Origin: Atlantibacter subterraneus
GTDB lineage: Bacteria > Pseudomonadota > Gammaproteobacteria > Enterobacterales > Enterobacteriaceae
Assembly (NCBI RefSeq): GCF_027853245.1
Contig: NZ_JAPTZM010000002.1
DNA length: 64,000 bases
Reading direction: 5' to 3' (one strand)
In this document: positions 53,022-62,382 of the stretch, in pieces
How positions within the stretch are numbered: the stretch's first letter is position 1
Layout: every line of letters begins with the position of its first letter
Notes under the pieces: generated by a model
Told to the model about the DNA's origin: nothing
Seen by the model: only the letters and a program-made list of their open reading frames with translations
The model's database searches: none
Program-made: the position numbers and the translations under genes

Positions 53022-54751
53022 AATTCAGGCCCCAAACCGATGTAGAACTGCAACCCGTGTTCTTCTTTATCGCCAATCGGCACCGCGAAATCGAGTTTGA
53101 CCGGGCCGACCGGCGATTGCCAGCGCACCCCGACGCCCGCGCCGGTTTTGAAATCGCTGCGGCGGATATCATTCACCGCCTCGCCAGAATCCACGAACAT
53201 GGCGCCCCACCATTTGCCGGTAACGTTGTACTGGTACTCCAGCGATCCGGTAGCCAGTTTCGAAGCGCCGGTGAGTTTGCCGTCGTCATTCTCAGGGGAA
53301 ATAGATTTGTATTTGTAGCCGCGAATACTGCGGTCGCCGCCCGCGAAGAAACGCAGGTCCGGCGGGACTTTGTCGAAGTCGCCGGTTTCAATCCAGCCCA
53401 GATTACCGCGCGCGACGAAACGGTGGCGATCGTACAGGGTGCGGATCCAGACGTTTTGTGCCTGCAACACCACGAAATCGACATCCGAGCCCCAGGCGGT
53501 ATTGGAGTAATCCACCGAATAACGCTGGGAATCGCCCCAGGTCGGCATTAAACCGCCGCGCGAGCGGGTGCGGCTAATCATCACGCCCGGATAGAGCAGC
53601 ATGGTGGTATTGGTGACATCCGCCTGGGTAAAGTGGTCGAGGCTCCAGCGCAGGTTGATGGCGCGCTGCCAGCCGCTCGACAGATCCCAGTAGCGCGACA
53701 CCGCAAGCGTCGTGGAGTCAGCTTCGGTATCGTTTAAGTCGGTGCGCTTAAAACCGCCCTGCACCAGGTAATATTGCTCGATGGGGTTTTTCAGCAGCGG
53801 CACTTTATAGCTGAAGTCGAGCTGCTGCTCCGGCGCGGAAATGCTGGTGCTGGTGGTGAAGCTGTGGCCGTAAGAGTTAATCCAGGGCTTGTGCCAGGTG
53901 GCTTTAACGCGCGGCCCCACGTCGGTGGAGTAACCTACCCCGGTTTCTATCCGGTTCTGAATGCGCGGCGAGAGTACACCGTGCAGCGGCAGCACTTTGG
54001 TCTGTCGGGCCTTATCAAATTCCGGAGCCACCACCACCGAGTTGAACCAACCGGTGGCGGAAAGCCGACGGTTGAGTTCCGCCAGGTCTTTGGACTGGTA
54101 ATAATCGCCCTGCCCGAACGGCACCAGGCTTTGTAAATACTCTTCGCGGATTTGCGATCCTTCGAAGGTCACCGGCCCAAAACGGTAGCGTTCACCGCTG
54201 TTGTAATCGATGTCCCAAAACGCCTGATGGCGTTCCAGTGAAACCCCTAACTGACTCTTAGTAAACTCGCTGTCGAAGTAGCCTTTGCGCAGCGAAACGC
54301 GAGTGAGACTTTTCTTAAAATTGTCGTAATCACCGTGATCGAGCACCGTTCCGATCGCCGGACGGGTACTGAGCAGGTCGAGATAGTCCCGATCGGTGCG
54401 CGCGCCGCCACGTAAAATCACATCGGTTCCGCCGATGCGTACCGGCACGCCAGGGGACACTTTAGCAATCAAAACCTGGCGTCCTTTGGGCGGCGGCGGA
54501 CGCAAATCGAAGTCTATTGTCGGCTCGTAATACCCCAACGCCTTAAGCCCATTTCGGATGGCGTCGTCCACGCGGGCGCGGAATTGTCGGTCAGGCGTAA
54601 CTTCATCACTTTGTATTGTAGATAGTTGAGCGCGAACGTTTTTTTCCAGTTCGCCAGACAGGCCTTCCACTTGTAGACGCACGTTCGCCGCGCTGGCAGC
54701 GGCGGATACCAGTACGAAACTGGCGCAGAAAAAGAGACGGAATCGTGGCAC
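53018..54751 (-). CDS. tamA: TamA, outer-membrane Omp85-family protein
   Basis: A 577-residue Omp85 protein. The signal peptide ends near ASA (residue 21). Three POTRA domains (about 22-265) are followed by a 16-stranded barrel containing FFAGGDRSIRGYKYKSI and ending VPIGDKEEHGLQFYIGLGPEL. The start is a GTG with AGGAG 6 bases upstream. It partners TamB and is divergent from msrA. Both flanking fimbrial operons encode ushers, a known class of TAM client. Confidence 0.98.
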   Translation of the reverse strand: MPRFRLFFCASFVLVSAAASAANVRLQVEGLSGELEKNVRAQLSTIQSDEVTPDRQFRARVDDAIRNGLKALGYYEPTIDFDLRPPPPKGRQVLIAKVSPGVPVRIGGTDVILRGGARTDRDYLDLLSTRPAIGTVLDHGDYDNFKKSLTRVSLRKGYFDSEFTKSQLGVSLERHQAFWDIDYNSGERYRFGPVTFEGSQIREEYLQSLVPFGQGDYYQSKDLAELNRRLSATGWFNSVVVAPEFDKARQTKVLPLHGVLSPRIQNRIETGVGYSTDVGPRVKATWHKPWINSYGHSFTTSTSISAPEQQLDFSYKVPLLKNPIEQYYLVQGGFKRTDLNDTEADSTTLAVSRYWDLSSGWQRAINLRWSLDHFTQADVTNTTMLLYPGVMISRTRSRGGLMPTWGDSQRYSVDYSNTAWGSDVDFVVLQAQNVWIRTLYDRHRFVARGNLGWIETGDFDKVPPDLRFFAGGDRSIRGYKYKSISPENDDGKLTGASKLATGSLEYQYNVTGKWWGAMFVDSGEAVNDIRRSDFKTGAGVGVRWQSPVGPVKLDFAVPIGDKEEHGLQFYIGLGPEL

Positions 54752-54977
54752 GTTTTCTCCTGAATTTCCTTTTTCCCACCCCTGGAAGGAAACGTAGTGC
54801 CGCTCCGCGGCTTGATGAAAATTCCCGCATATCGGGAATTGAAAAAGAGACGACTACCCAAATATTTCTTATGTTTAAATCTAGACGTATTTATCAACTG
54901 TATTGTGTGCAAAGACACGCCGTGTGACAACCTTAGCGAGGCTGTTGCTTATTTCTCCACTTACGGGAGTCGCAACG

Positions 54978-55616
54978 ATGAATTTTTTTGACAAAAAGCA
55001 CCTGATTGACCCGGATCTGGCTCTGCCTGGACGTAGTACGCCGATGCCGGTCACTGCGTTGCACGCAGTCAACGAGCACTCAATGACCAACGTGCCGGAA
55101 GGGATGGAAATCGCCCTGTTCGCGATGGGCTGTTTCTGGGGTGTCGAACGGTTGTTCTGGTCATTGCCGGGCGTGTACAGCACCGCGGCAGGTTATACCG
55201 GCGGCTACACCCTGAATCCAACCTACCGCGAAGTCTGTACGGGGAAAACCGGTCATGCCGAAGCGGTGCGCATCGTTTACGATCCGCACGTTATAAGTTA
55301 TGAGCAGCTGTTACAGGTGTTCTGGGAGAATCACGATCCCGCTCAGGGGATGCGCCAGGGCAATGATACCGGGACGCAATACCGTTCGGGCATTTATCCG
55401 CTGACGCCGGAGCAGGACAGTGCCGCCCGGGCCAGCCTGGCGCGTTTCCAGAAAGCCATGGAGGAAACAGGCGATGATCGGGTCATCACCACCGAAATCG
55501 CCAGCGCTAAGCCCTTCTATTACGCCGAAGATGAGCATCAGCAATATCTTCACAAAAATCCCTATGGGTATTGTGGAATCGGCGGGATTGGGGTGTGTTT
55601 ACCGCCACGCGGATAA
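54978..55616 (+). CDS. msrA: Peptide-methionine (S)-S-oxide reductase MsrA
   Basis: Repairs oxidised methionine (S-sulfoxide) in proteins. It is 212 residues from MNFFDKKHLIDPDLALPGRS, as in E. coli. The catalytic cysteine is C52 in MGCFWGVERLF. The recycling cysteines are C198 and C206 in NPYGYCGIGGIGVCLPP. It is divergent from tamA and followed by fimbrial operon 2 rather than ytfL. Confidence 0.98.
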   Translation: MNFFDKKHLIDPDLALPGRSTPMPVTALHAVNEHSMTNVPEGMEIALFAMGCFWGVERLFWSLPGVYSTAAGYTGGYTLNPTYREVCTGKTGHAEAVRIVYDPHVISYEQLLQVFWENHDPAQGMRQGNDTGTQYRSGIYPLTPEQDSAARASLARFQKAMEETGDDRVITTEIASAKPFYYAEDEHQQYLHKNPYGYCGIGGIGVCLPPRG

Positions 55617-55637
55617 ATTAATCTGCTTGCGTTAAAT

Positions 55638-55677
55638 TTCAGATAATGCCAAAAAAAGGGTCCTGGCATTATCTGAA
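55638..55677 (+). terminator. 14-bp hairpin after msrA
   Basis: TTCAGATAATGCCA pairs perfectly with TGGCATTATCTGAA around a 12-base loop, 22 bases after the msrA stop. Only a loose T-rich stretch (TTCATTTTTATA) follows. It probably ends msrA transcription. Confidence 0.65.
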
Positions 55678-55856
55678 TTCATTTTTATAAAACCCTATAA
55701 ATTTATTATCTCTACAATGTTAATTTCTGAATAATAATTTAATTCCTGCCAGTCATCTCAATAAGTAATACCACCTGGTCAATAAACCTTCAGCACTATT
55801 CTTATTTAAGTTATTTTTAATTAAACGATAATTCAGACAACATTAAAACTCGCCAG

Positions 55857-55885
55857 TTGACACTGCTCGCGCATAAATATCTAAT
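55857..55885 (+). promoter_or_regulatory. Promoter of fimbrial operon 2
   Basis: A consensus -35 TTGACA, a 17-base spacer and TCTAAT (one mismatch from TATAAT) give a predicted start near 55892, about 43 bases before the major subunit ATG. Confidence 0.7.
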
Positions 55886-55934
55886 ATCGACTCTACAAAA
55901 ATATTCATTTCAGCCTGACATGTACAGAGGAAAT

Positions 55935-56495
55935 ATGAAGAGTGTAAATAAGGGATATGTATTCACTACTTTGCTGGCAATTTCTTCCTTAGCCAATATA
56001 GCGTATGCAACCGACGATCAAGGGACAGTGCATTTTACCGGCAAGGTCGTCAGCGCGCCTTGTGAGATAGACAGCGGTTCTAAAACGGTTAACGTTACGT
56101 TTACGCCCGTGTCGACAACATCATTTTCTGCGCTTGGCAGTGAAAACTCACAAACTCAGGATGTGGCGATTAAATTAATCACGTGTCCAGCGGATACCAC
56201 CGTTAACCTCACCTTCTCGGGTACCACTGATACCACCAATGAAGAATTGAAAGCGATGACGTCAACCGATCCTACCGGTCTGGCGGTTGTGCTTTACGGG
56301 ACCGGTGCCGCGTCCAGCAACAAAGTGACTTTTGATAATGCGCCGAATAGCGCTTTTGCGCAAACGACACCAACCGGCCCGGCCAGTGATTTAACGTTTA
56401 ATTATCAGGCCAAACTGGTGGCAACGGTGGCTCCGGCAACCATCAAAGGCGGCGACTTTACCGCGGATGCGACGTACACCATTTATTATCCGTAA
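55935..56495 (+). CDS. Major fimbrial subunit, operon 2
   Basis: A 186-residue pilin from MKSVNKGYVFTTLLAISSLA. The signal peptide ends near AYA (about residue 25). Mature features are HFTGKVVSAPCEIDSGSK and KLITCPADT for the disulfide, and a C-terminal ADATYTIYYP. GAGG lies 6 bases before the ATG; an upstream ATG in frame (55857) overlaps the promoter and is rejected. It has the same layout as the operon 1 subunit but is clearly diverged in sequence. Confidence 0.92.
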   Translation: MKSVNKGYVFTTLLAISSLANIAYATDDQGTVHFTGKVVSAPCEIDSGSKTVNVTFTPVSTTSFSALGSENSQTQDVAIKLITCPADTTVNLTFSGTTDTTNEELKAMTSTDPTGLAVVLYGTGAASSNKVTFDNAPNSAFAQTTPTGPASDLTFNYQAKLVATVAPATIKGGDFTADATYTIYYP

Positions 56496-56560
56496 CCGGA
56501 TATTCCTACAGCTGTGCTGTCTCCCTGGCGCTGCTGTTTTCACTTGAATTAAATGCCATT

Positions 56561-57277
56561 ATGAAAAGCGTATTTCACTTAGCAGTATTTATTAGCACAT
56601 TAACCCTTTGTTCATCCGCCCTGGCCGGTGTGCAGATTGGCGCAACGCGAATTATTTACCCGGAAAAAAATGATGAGGCGCAACTCTCGGTTAAAAGCCA
56701 GAATACCACTATCAGCCATTTAGTTCAGGCATGGGTGAGTAATATTGACGACCAGGGCGAACCGCCTTTTATCGCCACGCCGCCAATCATTAAGCTTGGC
56801 GCTAATCAGGAAACGATTTTCCATTTTATCTACGCAAAAAAAGGGGCGGAATTGCCTAAGGACCGGGAGTCTGTGTTCTGGGCCAATATTAAATTCATCG
56901 CCAGCACCCCTGAAGAGTTACAGAATAAAAGTAAGCTGCAACTGGCTTCAAGAACGCGTATTAAACTTATTTATCGCCCCAGTACGCTGACTGAAGATGG
57001 CGCAAGCAGCGCTTATAAAAAAATAACTTTTGCCAGAAAAGGGGCCGGGCTAAACATTAGCAATCCCACGCCTTATTACGTCACGCTGAGCACAGTTTCT
57101 GTTAATAATGTGAAACTGGCCGCGCCTCGTAATACGCTGGCGGCATTATCAATGATGGTTGCCCCATTTGGAGTAATTACTCTTCCGGCGAATCTGACGG
57201 TAAACTCATCTATTAAATGGAATGCCATTAATGACTATGGGAGCGTAACAGAGTCACAACAAACGCTTCTGCCCTAA
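56561..57277 (+). CDS. Periplasmic fimbrial chaperone, operon 2
   Basis: A 238-residue PapD-like chaperone. The signal peptide ends at ALA (about residue 22). It shows GATRIIYPEKNDEAQLSVKS, PIIKLGANQETIFHFIY, LPKDRESVFWANIKFI, RTRIKLIYRP and NPTPYYVTLSTVSV. The subunit-binding Arg and Lys are in place. It lies 65 bases after the major subunit and 12 bases before the usher. It is a paralogue of the operon 1 chaperone. Confidence 0.95.
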   Translation: MKSVFHLAVFISTLTLCSSALAGVQIGATRIIYPEKNDEAQLSVKSQNTTISHLVQAWVSNIDDQGEPPFIATPPIIKLGANQETIFHFIYAKKGAELPKDRESVFWANIKFIASTPEELQNKSKLQLASRTRIKLIYRPSTLTEDGASSAYKKITFARKGAGLNISNPTPYYVTLSTVSVNNVKLAAPRNTLAALSMMVAPFGVITLPANLTVNSSIKWNAINDYGSVTESQQTLLP

Positions 57278-57289
57278 GGTTATACATCA

Positions 57290-59815
57290 ATGCTCAGCTA
57301 TGAAATAAAGGGAGGCGCGGTTTTTTATTGCCCGGGGATACGTTATTTTGCACTGGTAATGTTAACACTATTCACCAATGCGCAGGCGCGGGGCGAAGAG
57401 CAGTTTAACCTGAACGCGTTGAGCCACGATTCGCCGCTTGCTGATAGCGCCGTTCTGAAAAAATATATTTCGGATAATGAATTGCTGGCCGGAAACTATT
57501 TATCCTCCGTTTATTTCAATTTGAATTATGCAGGAAAGAAAGAAATAACCTATCAGCTTTCCGCCGATAAAAATCATTTATTTCCCGTTCTCACTAAAGC
57601 CGATCTTCGGAGCTATGGCGTGAATGTCGATGCGATACCTGCATTTGATAAACTGGCTGACGACGACACCATCAACGACATCAGCCAGTATATTAAAGAT
57701 GCGACATATCGCTGGTCTGATAAAACGCAGCGTCTGGATATTCGCGTTCCGCAAATCGCGCTGACGCATGAGGCGAAAGATCTTGTCTCGCCTGAGCTTT
57801 GGGATGACGGCCTCCCCGCCTTTCTGTTGGGCTATTACTACAGCGGATCGCAATCGCGCTATCGCAATGGGTTACAGGCAAATATGTCCAGCAATTTTCT
57901 TAACCTGAATACCGGCGCGAACTATGGCGGCTGGCGGGTACGGAATAACGCCAGCTATTCCGATGGCGACTGGGAAAACCTGTCGTCAACGCTGTCCCAT
58001 GATATTAAAAAGTTGCGCAGCCAGTTTTTGCTGGGCGATAGCACCACCCCTGCCGACCTCTTTGACGGGATCCCGTTTCGCGGCGTCAGGATCTATTCAG
58101 ATAACGATATGCTGCCGTACAGCCAGCAGGGGTTTGCGCCCGTTATTCGCGGTATCGCCCAAAGCGACGCCAGGGTAACCATAAAACAGCATGGCTATAC
58201 GCTCTATGAAACCTACGTTCCGCCTGGCCCATTCGAAATCACCGATATAACCCAGATTTCTTCCGGCAGCGATTTTGACATAACCGTTACAGAAGCAGAT
58301 GGCAGCGAGCATTCGTTTACCCAGTCGTCTGCTTCTTTACCGGTTATGCTGCGGCGCGGCGGCTTTAACTACAGCCTGGCGCTGGGCCGTTATCAAAGCA
58401 AAGATGTTTCCGCGTCGCCTGACTTTGGCCAGGCGCAACTGGTGTACGGGCTGCCGTGGGGGATCACCGCATATGGCGGCAGCGTCGCGTCGCAGGGGTA
58501 TTACTCATCCATGCTGGGGCTGGGTGCCGATCTTCATACTCTGGGATCGGTATCATTTGATTCCACGCACGCGACCAGCATCATTGATGGCGCGACTAAT
58601 AAAGGTATGTCTTACCGTATCCAGTATGCGAAAAATATCGATAAAACCGGCACCAATTTGACACTGGCGAGTTACCGCTATTCTTCAAAAAACTTTTATA
58701 CCTTTTCTGAAGCTATTGATCAGCAAACTACCTCCGATACACAAGATGATATGTATGCGTACCGTAACGCTTATAATCGCCGAAGCCGCGCGCAAATTAA
58801 TATTAACCAGTCACTGGGAAGCTGGGGCAACGTTTATATTTCTGCTTATCAACAGGATTATTGGCAGTTAAATAAATATGAGCGCAATATTTCACTTGGC
58901 TATAATATGATGTGGCATCGGATCTCATTTGCATTCAACGCGTCGCAAACTGAGATGCCCACCAGCCAGCGCGATAATCAATTTTCTTTTAACGTCAGCG
59001 TCCCTCTGGATAAATGGCTTCCTCAGGCATGGGCTAATTATTCATTAAGCCAGTCGCAGCAGGGAAATGCCACTCATCAAACAGGGATAAGCGGTAATGC
59101 ATTAACAGATAACAAACTGAGTTACGCGGTTCAGCAGTCCTGGGATGAACAAAATAAAGCGACTAACGGGAGCCTTAATGCGACCTATCGCAGTTCTTCC
59201 GGCAGTGTAAGCGGCGGCTATCATTACAGTAATACTAACCAACAAATCAATTACAGCGCCCAGGGGGGCGTTGTCGTTCATCCCTATGGCGTAACGCTGG
59301 CGCAGTCTCTGCCCGATACGATGACGCTGGTGCGCGCCCCCGGGGCCAGCGGCGTGAAAATTAACAACGGCACCGGAATTTATACCGATAGCCGGGGTTA
59401 TGCCATTGTGCCTTACAGTAATCCCTACCGGCAAAACACCATTTCATTGAATACGGCCGGGCAACGAAATATCGATATTAGCGATCCGGTTAACGTGGTT
59501 ATTCCTTCACGTGGCGCTGTAGCGCTGGCCGACTATAAAGTGCGAACCGGCGCGCGCGTCTTGTTTACTTTACGCCATCACAATCAGCCGGTTCCCTTTG
59601 GCGCGCTGGTTTCCCTCCCCAATGAAAAAGAAAGCCCATCCAGCCTGGTAGATGACCGCGGCCAGGTTTATATCACGGGCGTTTCCGCTGGCACGAAGCT
59701 GGTCGCGCAATGGGGTAATAGCATCGATCAAACCTGCGAGACCGAAGCGCTGCCCTTCGCTGCTGTTTCAACCGCTGATATCCCGGTTATTCAACAAACG
59801 CTTGAATGCCGTTAA
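57290..59815 (+). CDS. Fimbrial outer-membrane usher, operon 2
   Basis: A complete 841-residue FimD/PapC-type usher. The signal region ends near AQARG. The N-domain (FNLNALSHDSPLADSAVLKKY), the barrel with plug (TLYETYVPPGPFEITDI), and the C-terminal domains (RGAVALADYKVRTGARVLFTL to IQQTLECR) are all present. It secretes and assembles the pilus. Because it is intact, it gives the reference for the missing base in the operon 1 usher. Confidence 0.96.
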   Translation: MLSYEIKGGAVFYCPGIRYFALVMLTLFTNAQARGEEQFNLNALSHDSPLADSAVLKKYISDNELLAGNYLSSVYFNLNYAGKKEITYQLSADKNHLFPVLTKADLRSYGVNVDAIPAFDKLADDDTINDISQYIKDATYRWSDKTQRLDIRVPQIALTHEAKDLVSPELWDDGLPAFLLGYYYSGSQSRYRNGLQANMSSNFLNLNTGANYGGWRVRNNASYSDGDWENLSSTLSHDIKKLRSQFLLGDSTTPADLFDGIPFRGVRIYSDNDMLPYSQQGFAPVIRGIAQSDARVTIKQHGYTLYETYVPPGPFEITDITQISSGSDFDITVTEADGSEHSFTQSSASLPVMLRRGGFNYSLALGRYQSKDVSASPDFGQAQLVYGLPWGITAYGGSVASQGYYSSMLGLGADLHTLGSVSFDSTHATSIIDGATNKGMSYRIQYAKNIDKTGTNLTLASYRYSSKNFYTFSEAIDQQTTSDTQDDMYAYRNAYNRRSRAQININQSLGSWGNVYISAYQQDYWQLNKYERNISLGYNMMWHRISFAFNASQTEMPTSQRDNQFSFNVSVPLDKWLPQAWANYSLSQSQQGNATHQTGISGNALTDNKLSYAVQQSWDEQNKATNGSLNATYRSSSGSVSGGYHYSNTNQQINYSAQGGVVVHPYGVTLAQSLPDTMTLVRAPGASGVKINNGTGIYTDSRGYAIVPYSNPYRQNTISLNTAGQRNIDISDPVNVVIPSRGAVALADYKVRTGARVLFTLRHHNQPVPFGALVSLPNEKESPSSLVDDRGQVYITGVSAGTKLVAQWGNSIDQTCETEALPFAAVSTADIPVIQQTLECR

Positions 59816-59831
59816 CATTTCAGGAAAAACC

Positions 59832-60830
59832 ATGCCAGTTCAACCTTACTCACTCCTCTCTCTGTTCCGGCTGATGCTTAGCCTGCTATTGCCGGTTATC
59901 TGCTGGAGCGCACAGGCCAATTGTGTTTTTCACAACGGCTCCGGTAACGTGATGCAGGAAGTCACCATTCCGACATTAACGGTAGACGCTCATCCTGCCG
60001 CCGATACCGTATTATGGGATAGTGGGATCATTAGCTCCTCTGTCACCACCGATATTTTATGCTTAACCGCCGCGACGATTGAAACGGGCTATCTGAATGA
60101 TAAAACGCCGGTCAGCGGGCTTGCGACGCCTTATGTCTACCAAACCAATATTCCCGGCATCGGCATCGCCATCTATACCAGCAAAGATATGCAAACATTA
60201 GTCCCGATACAGTGGCCGAGATATACGGAAACGGCGAAGGCAGGCGAAGAGTATATCGAGCAACACTATTTCAGAGTGCGATTAATCGCGACGGGTCAAC
60301 CTATCTCATCGGGGGTGCTTATTTTATATGGCTACGAAGCTGACCGAACTTTTGGCACCATCCGACAGTTTATGCTGTCCTTTAACCCCACACTGGTGCA
60401 GGTACAAACCAGTGGATGTGATATAGAAACTAAAGATATTAATGTGCCGCTTACGCCAGGCGGAGGCGCATCCGTCAACTCTCTTTCACGCTCAGGGGAT
60501 ACCACCAGCCCGGTCGATTTTGGTATCAATTTACATTGTGATGAAAGCACGGATTTCTCGCTGAAATTTTCCGGCAATACCGCAGGTCAACAGGACATTC
60601 TGGCTCTGGATAACTCAGATCAGCCGGATTCTGCCCAGGGCATTGGCGTACAGATATTGTTCCAGGATCAACCTGTTCCGTTTAATCAGACCCGGCAAGT
60701 ATGGACAACGGCCCATACTCAACAAGTTACCGTTCCATTCCAGGCACGGGTGATACGCCTTTACGATCGCAGTTTGCTTCGCGGCGGCAATATCAACGCT
60801 ACCGCCACCTTCGAAATGGTCTACCGCTGA
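59832..60830 (+). CDS. Fimbrial tip adhesin, operon 2
   Basis: A 332-residue FimH-like protein from MPVQPYSLLSLFRLMLSLLL. The signal peptide ends near AQA. The N-terminal lectin-like domain begins NCVFHNGSGNVMQEVTIPTL. The C-terminal pilin domain (SGCDIETKDINVPLTPGG, with its paired cysteine in LHCDEST) ends INATATFEMVYR. The frame is open 60 codons upstream, but that part overlaps the usher and is rejected; AGGA precedes the chosen ATG. The N-terminal half shares little with the operon 1 adhesin, so receptor specificity probably differs. Confidence 0.88.
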   Translation: MPVQPYSLLSLFRLMLSLLLPVICWSAQANCVFHNGSGNVMQEVTIPTLTVDAHPAADTVLWDSGIISSSVTTDILCLTAATIETGYLNDKTPVSGLATPYVYQTNIPGIGIAIYTSKDMQTLVPIQWPRYTETAKAGEEYIEQHYFRVRLIATGQPISSGVLILYGYEADRTFGTIRQFMLSFNPTLVQVQTSGCDIETKDINVPLTPGGGASVNSLSRSGDTTSPVDFGINLHCDESTDFSLKFSGNTAGQQDILALDNSDQPDSAQGIGVQILFQDQPVPFNQTRQVWTTAHTQQVTVPFQARVIRLYDRSLLRGGNINATATFEMVYR

Positions 60831-60880
60831 CGCCCTGCTGGCAGCACCACCCGCCCTTACGCTATACTACCCCCTGAAAT

Positions 60881-60912
60881 TACGGGCTCGCTCATCAGTG
60901 AGCCCGTATTTA
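60881..60912 (+). terminator. Terminator of fimbrial operon 2
   Basis: TACGGGCTCGCT pairs with AGTGAGCCCGTA (12 bp with one G-U) around a CATC loop and is followed by TTTAT. It lies 50 bases after the adhesin stop. Confidence 0.75.
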
Positions 60913-60975
60913 TCGTGTTATTTCTAATGGTATTTTCATTTCCCTTCCGAGGATCCGGCTCAGGCTGGATAAACT

Positions 60976-62307
60976 ATGTTAAACAGTATTTTATTAATAC
61001 TTTGTCTCATCGGCGTCAGTGCGTTTTTCTCGCTCTCTGAGATCTCGCTTGCCGCCTCCCGCAAGATAAAACTCAAACTGATGGCCGACGAAGGCAACAT
61101 CAACGCCATGCGCGTGCTGAAGATGCAGGAAAACCCGGGCATGTTCTTCACCGTGGTGCAGATTGGCCTTAACGCGGTCGCCATTCTTGGCGGTATCGTC
61201 GGCGATGCGGCGTTTTCGCCAGCCTTTCATAAAATCTTTGACGGCTTAGTCTCCCCTGAACTGGCGGAGCAACTGAGCTTTATTATGTCGTTCTCGCTGG
61301 TCACCGGCGCGTTCATTTTGATCGCCGACCTGACGCCGAAACGCATCGGTATGATTGCGCCTGAAGTGATTGCTTTGCGTATCATCAACCCGATGCGCTT
61401 CTGTTTGTTCGTGTTCCGCCCGCTGGTGTGGTTCTTTAACGGCCTCGCCAACGTGATTTTTCGCATCTTCAAACTGCCGATGGTGCGTAAAGACGATATC
61501 ACCTCTGACGACATTTACGCCGTGGTGGAAGCCGGGGCGCTGGCCGGGGTGCTGCGTAAGCAGGAGCACGAGCTGATCGAAAACGTGTTTGAGCTGGAAT
61601 CGCGCACCGTGCCGTCATCCATGACCTCGCGCGAAAACATCGTCTGGTTCGATCTGCATGAAGATGAGCAGAGTCTGAAGAGTAAAATTGCCGACCATCC
61701 CCACTCTAAATTCCTGGTGTGTAATGACGATATCGACCATATCGTCGGTTACGTCGATTCCAAGGAGCTGCTGAATCGGGTGCTGGGCAACCAGAGCCTG
61801 GCGCTGAACAGCGGGGTGCAAATCCGCAATACGCTGATCGTGCCCGATACGCTGACCCTCTCCGAAGCGCTGGAAAGTTTCAAAACCGCCGGAGAAGACT
61901 TCGCGGTGATCATGAATGAATACGCGCTGGTGGTAGGCATCATCACGCTCAACGACGTGATGACCACCCTGATGGGCGATTTAGTCGGCCAGGGGCTGGA
62001 AGAGCAAATCGTGGCACGCGATGAGAACTCGTGGCTGATTGACGGCGGGACGCCGATTGATGACGTGATGCGCGTACTGGATATTGATGAGTTTCCGCAG
62101 TCCGGCAACTACGAGACCATCGGCGGCTTTATGATGTTTATGCTGCGTAAAATCCCCAAACGCACCGACTCGGTGAAGTTCTCCGGCTATAAGTTTGAAG
62201 TGGTGGATATTGATAACTACCGCATCGACCAGCTGCTGGTGACCCGCATTGATAACAAGCCCACCGTACTGGTCCCGCGCAAGCCGGAAGAAACCCCGGC
62301 TTCCTGA
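60976..62307 (+). CDS. paeA: YtfL/PaeA, CBS-domain inner-membrane protein (polyamine exporter)
   Basis: A 443-residue CNNM/CorC-family protein. The N-terminal DUF21 membrane domain has about four helices (MLNSILLILCLIGVSAFFSLSEISLAASRK and on). A CBS pair (about 205-330) and a CorC/HlyC C-terminal domain (NSWLIDGGTPIDDVMRVLDIDEFPQSGNYETIGGF) follow. The E. coli homologue YtfL has been renamed PaeA for cadaverine/putrescine export. It is a few residues shorter at the C-terminus than in E. coli. Confidence 0.95.
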   Translation: MLNSILLILCLIGVSAFFSLSEISLAASRKIKLKLMADEGNINAMRVLKMQENPGMFFTVVQIGLNAVAILGGIVGDAAFSPAFHKIFDGLVSPELAEQLSFIMSFSLVTGAFILIADLTPKRIGMIAPEVIALRIINPMRFCLFVFRPLVWFFNGLANVIFRIFKLPMVRKDDITSDDIYAVVEAGALAGVLRKQEHELIENVFELESRTVPSSMTSRENIVWFDLHEDEQSLKSKIADHPHSKFLVCNDDIDHIVGYVDSKELLNRVLGNQSLALNSGVQIRNTLIVPDTLTLSEALESFKTAGEDFAVIMNEYALVVGIITLNDVMTTLMGDLVGQGLEEQIVARDENSWLIDGGTPIDDVMRVLDIDEFPQSGNYETIGGFMMFMLRKIPKRTDSVKFSGYKFEVVDIDNYRIDQLLVTRIDNKPTVLVPRKPEETPAS

Positions 62308-62321
62308 TCCCAGAAACACTA

Positions 62322-62343
62322 ACGGCCCCATCGGGGCCGTTTT
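62322..62343 (+). terminator. Terminator of ytfL/paeA
   Basis: The 8-bp stem ACGGCCCC/GGGGCCGT with a 3-base loop is followed by TTT. Confidence 0.8.
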
Positions 62344-62382
62344 GATTACTGCACAGGTAATACTCACGTACGACTTTAAGGG

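Larger units (their letters stand above)
55617..55934. promoter_or_regulatory. Control region between msrA and fimbrial operon 2
   Basis: A 318-base, AT-rich, gene-free stretch. It holds the msrA hairpin (55638-55677) and a strong sigma-70-like promoter (55857-55885). No phase-switch inverted repeats were found. Confidence 0.65.
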
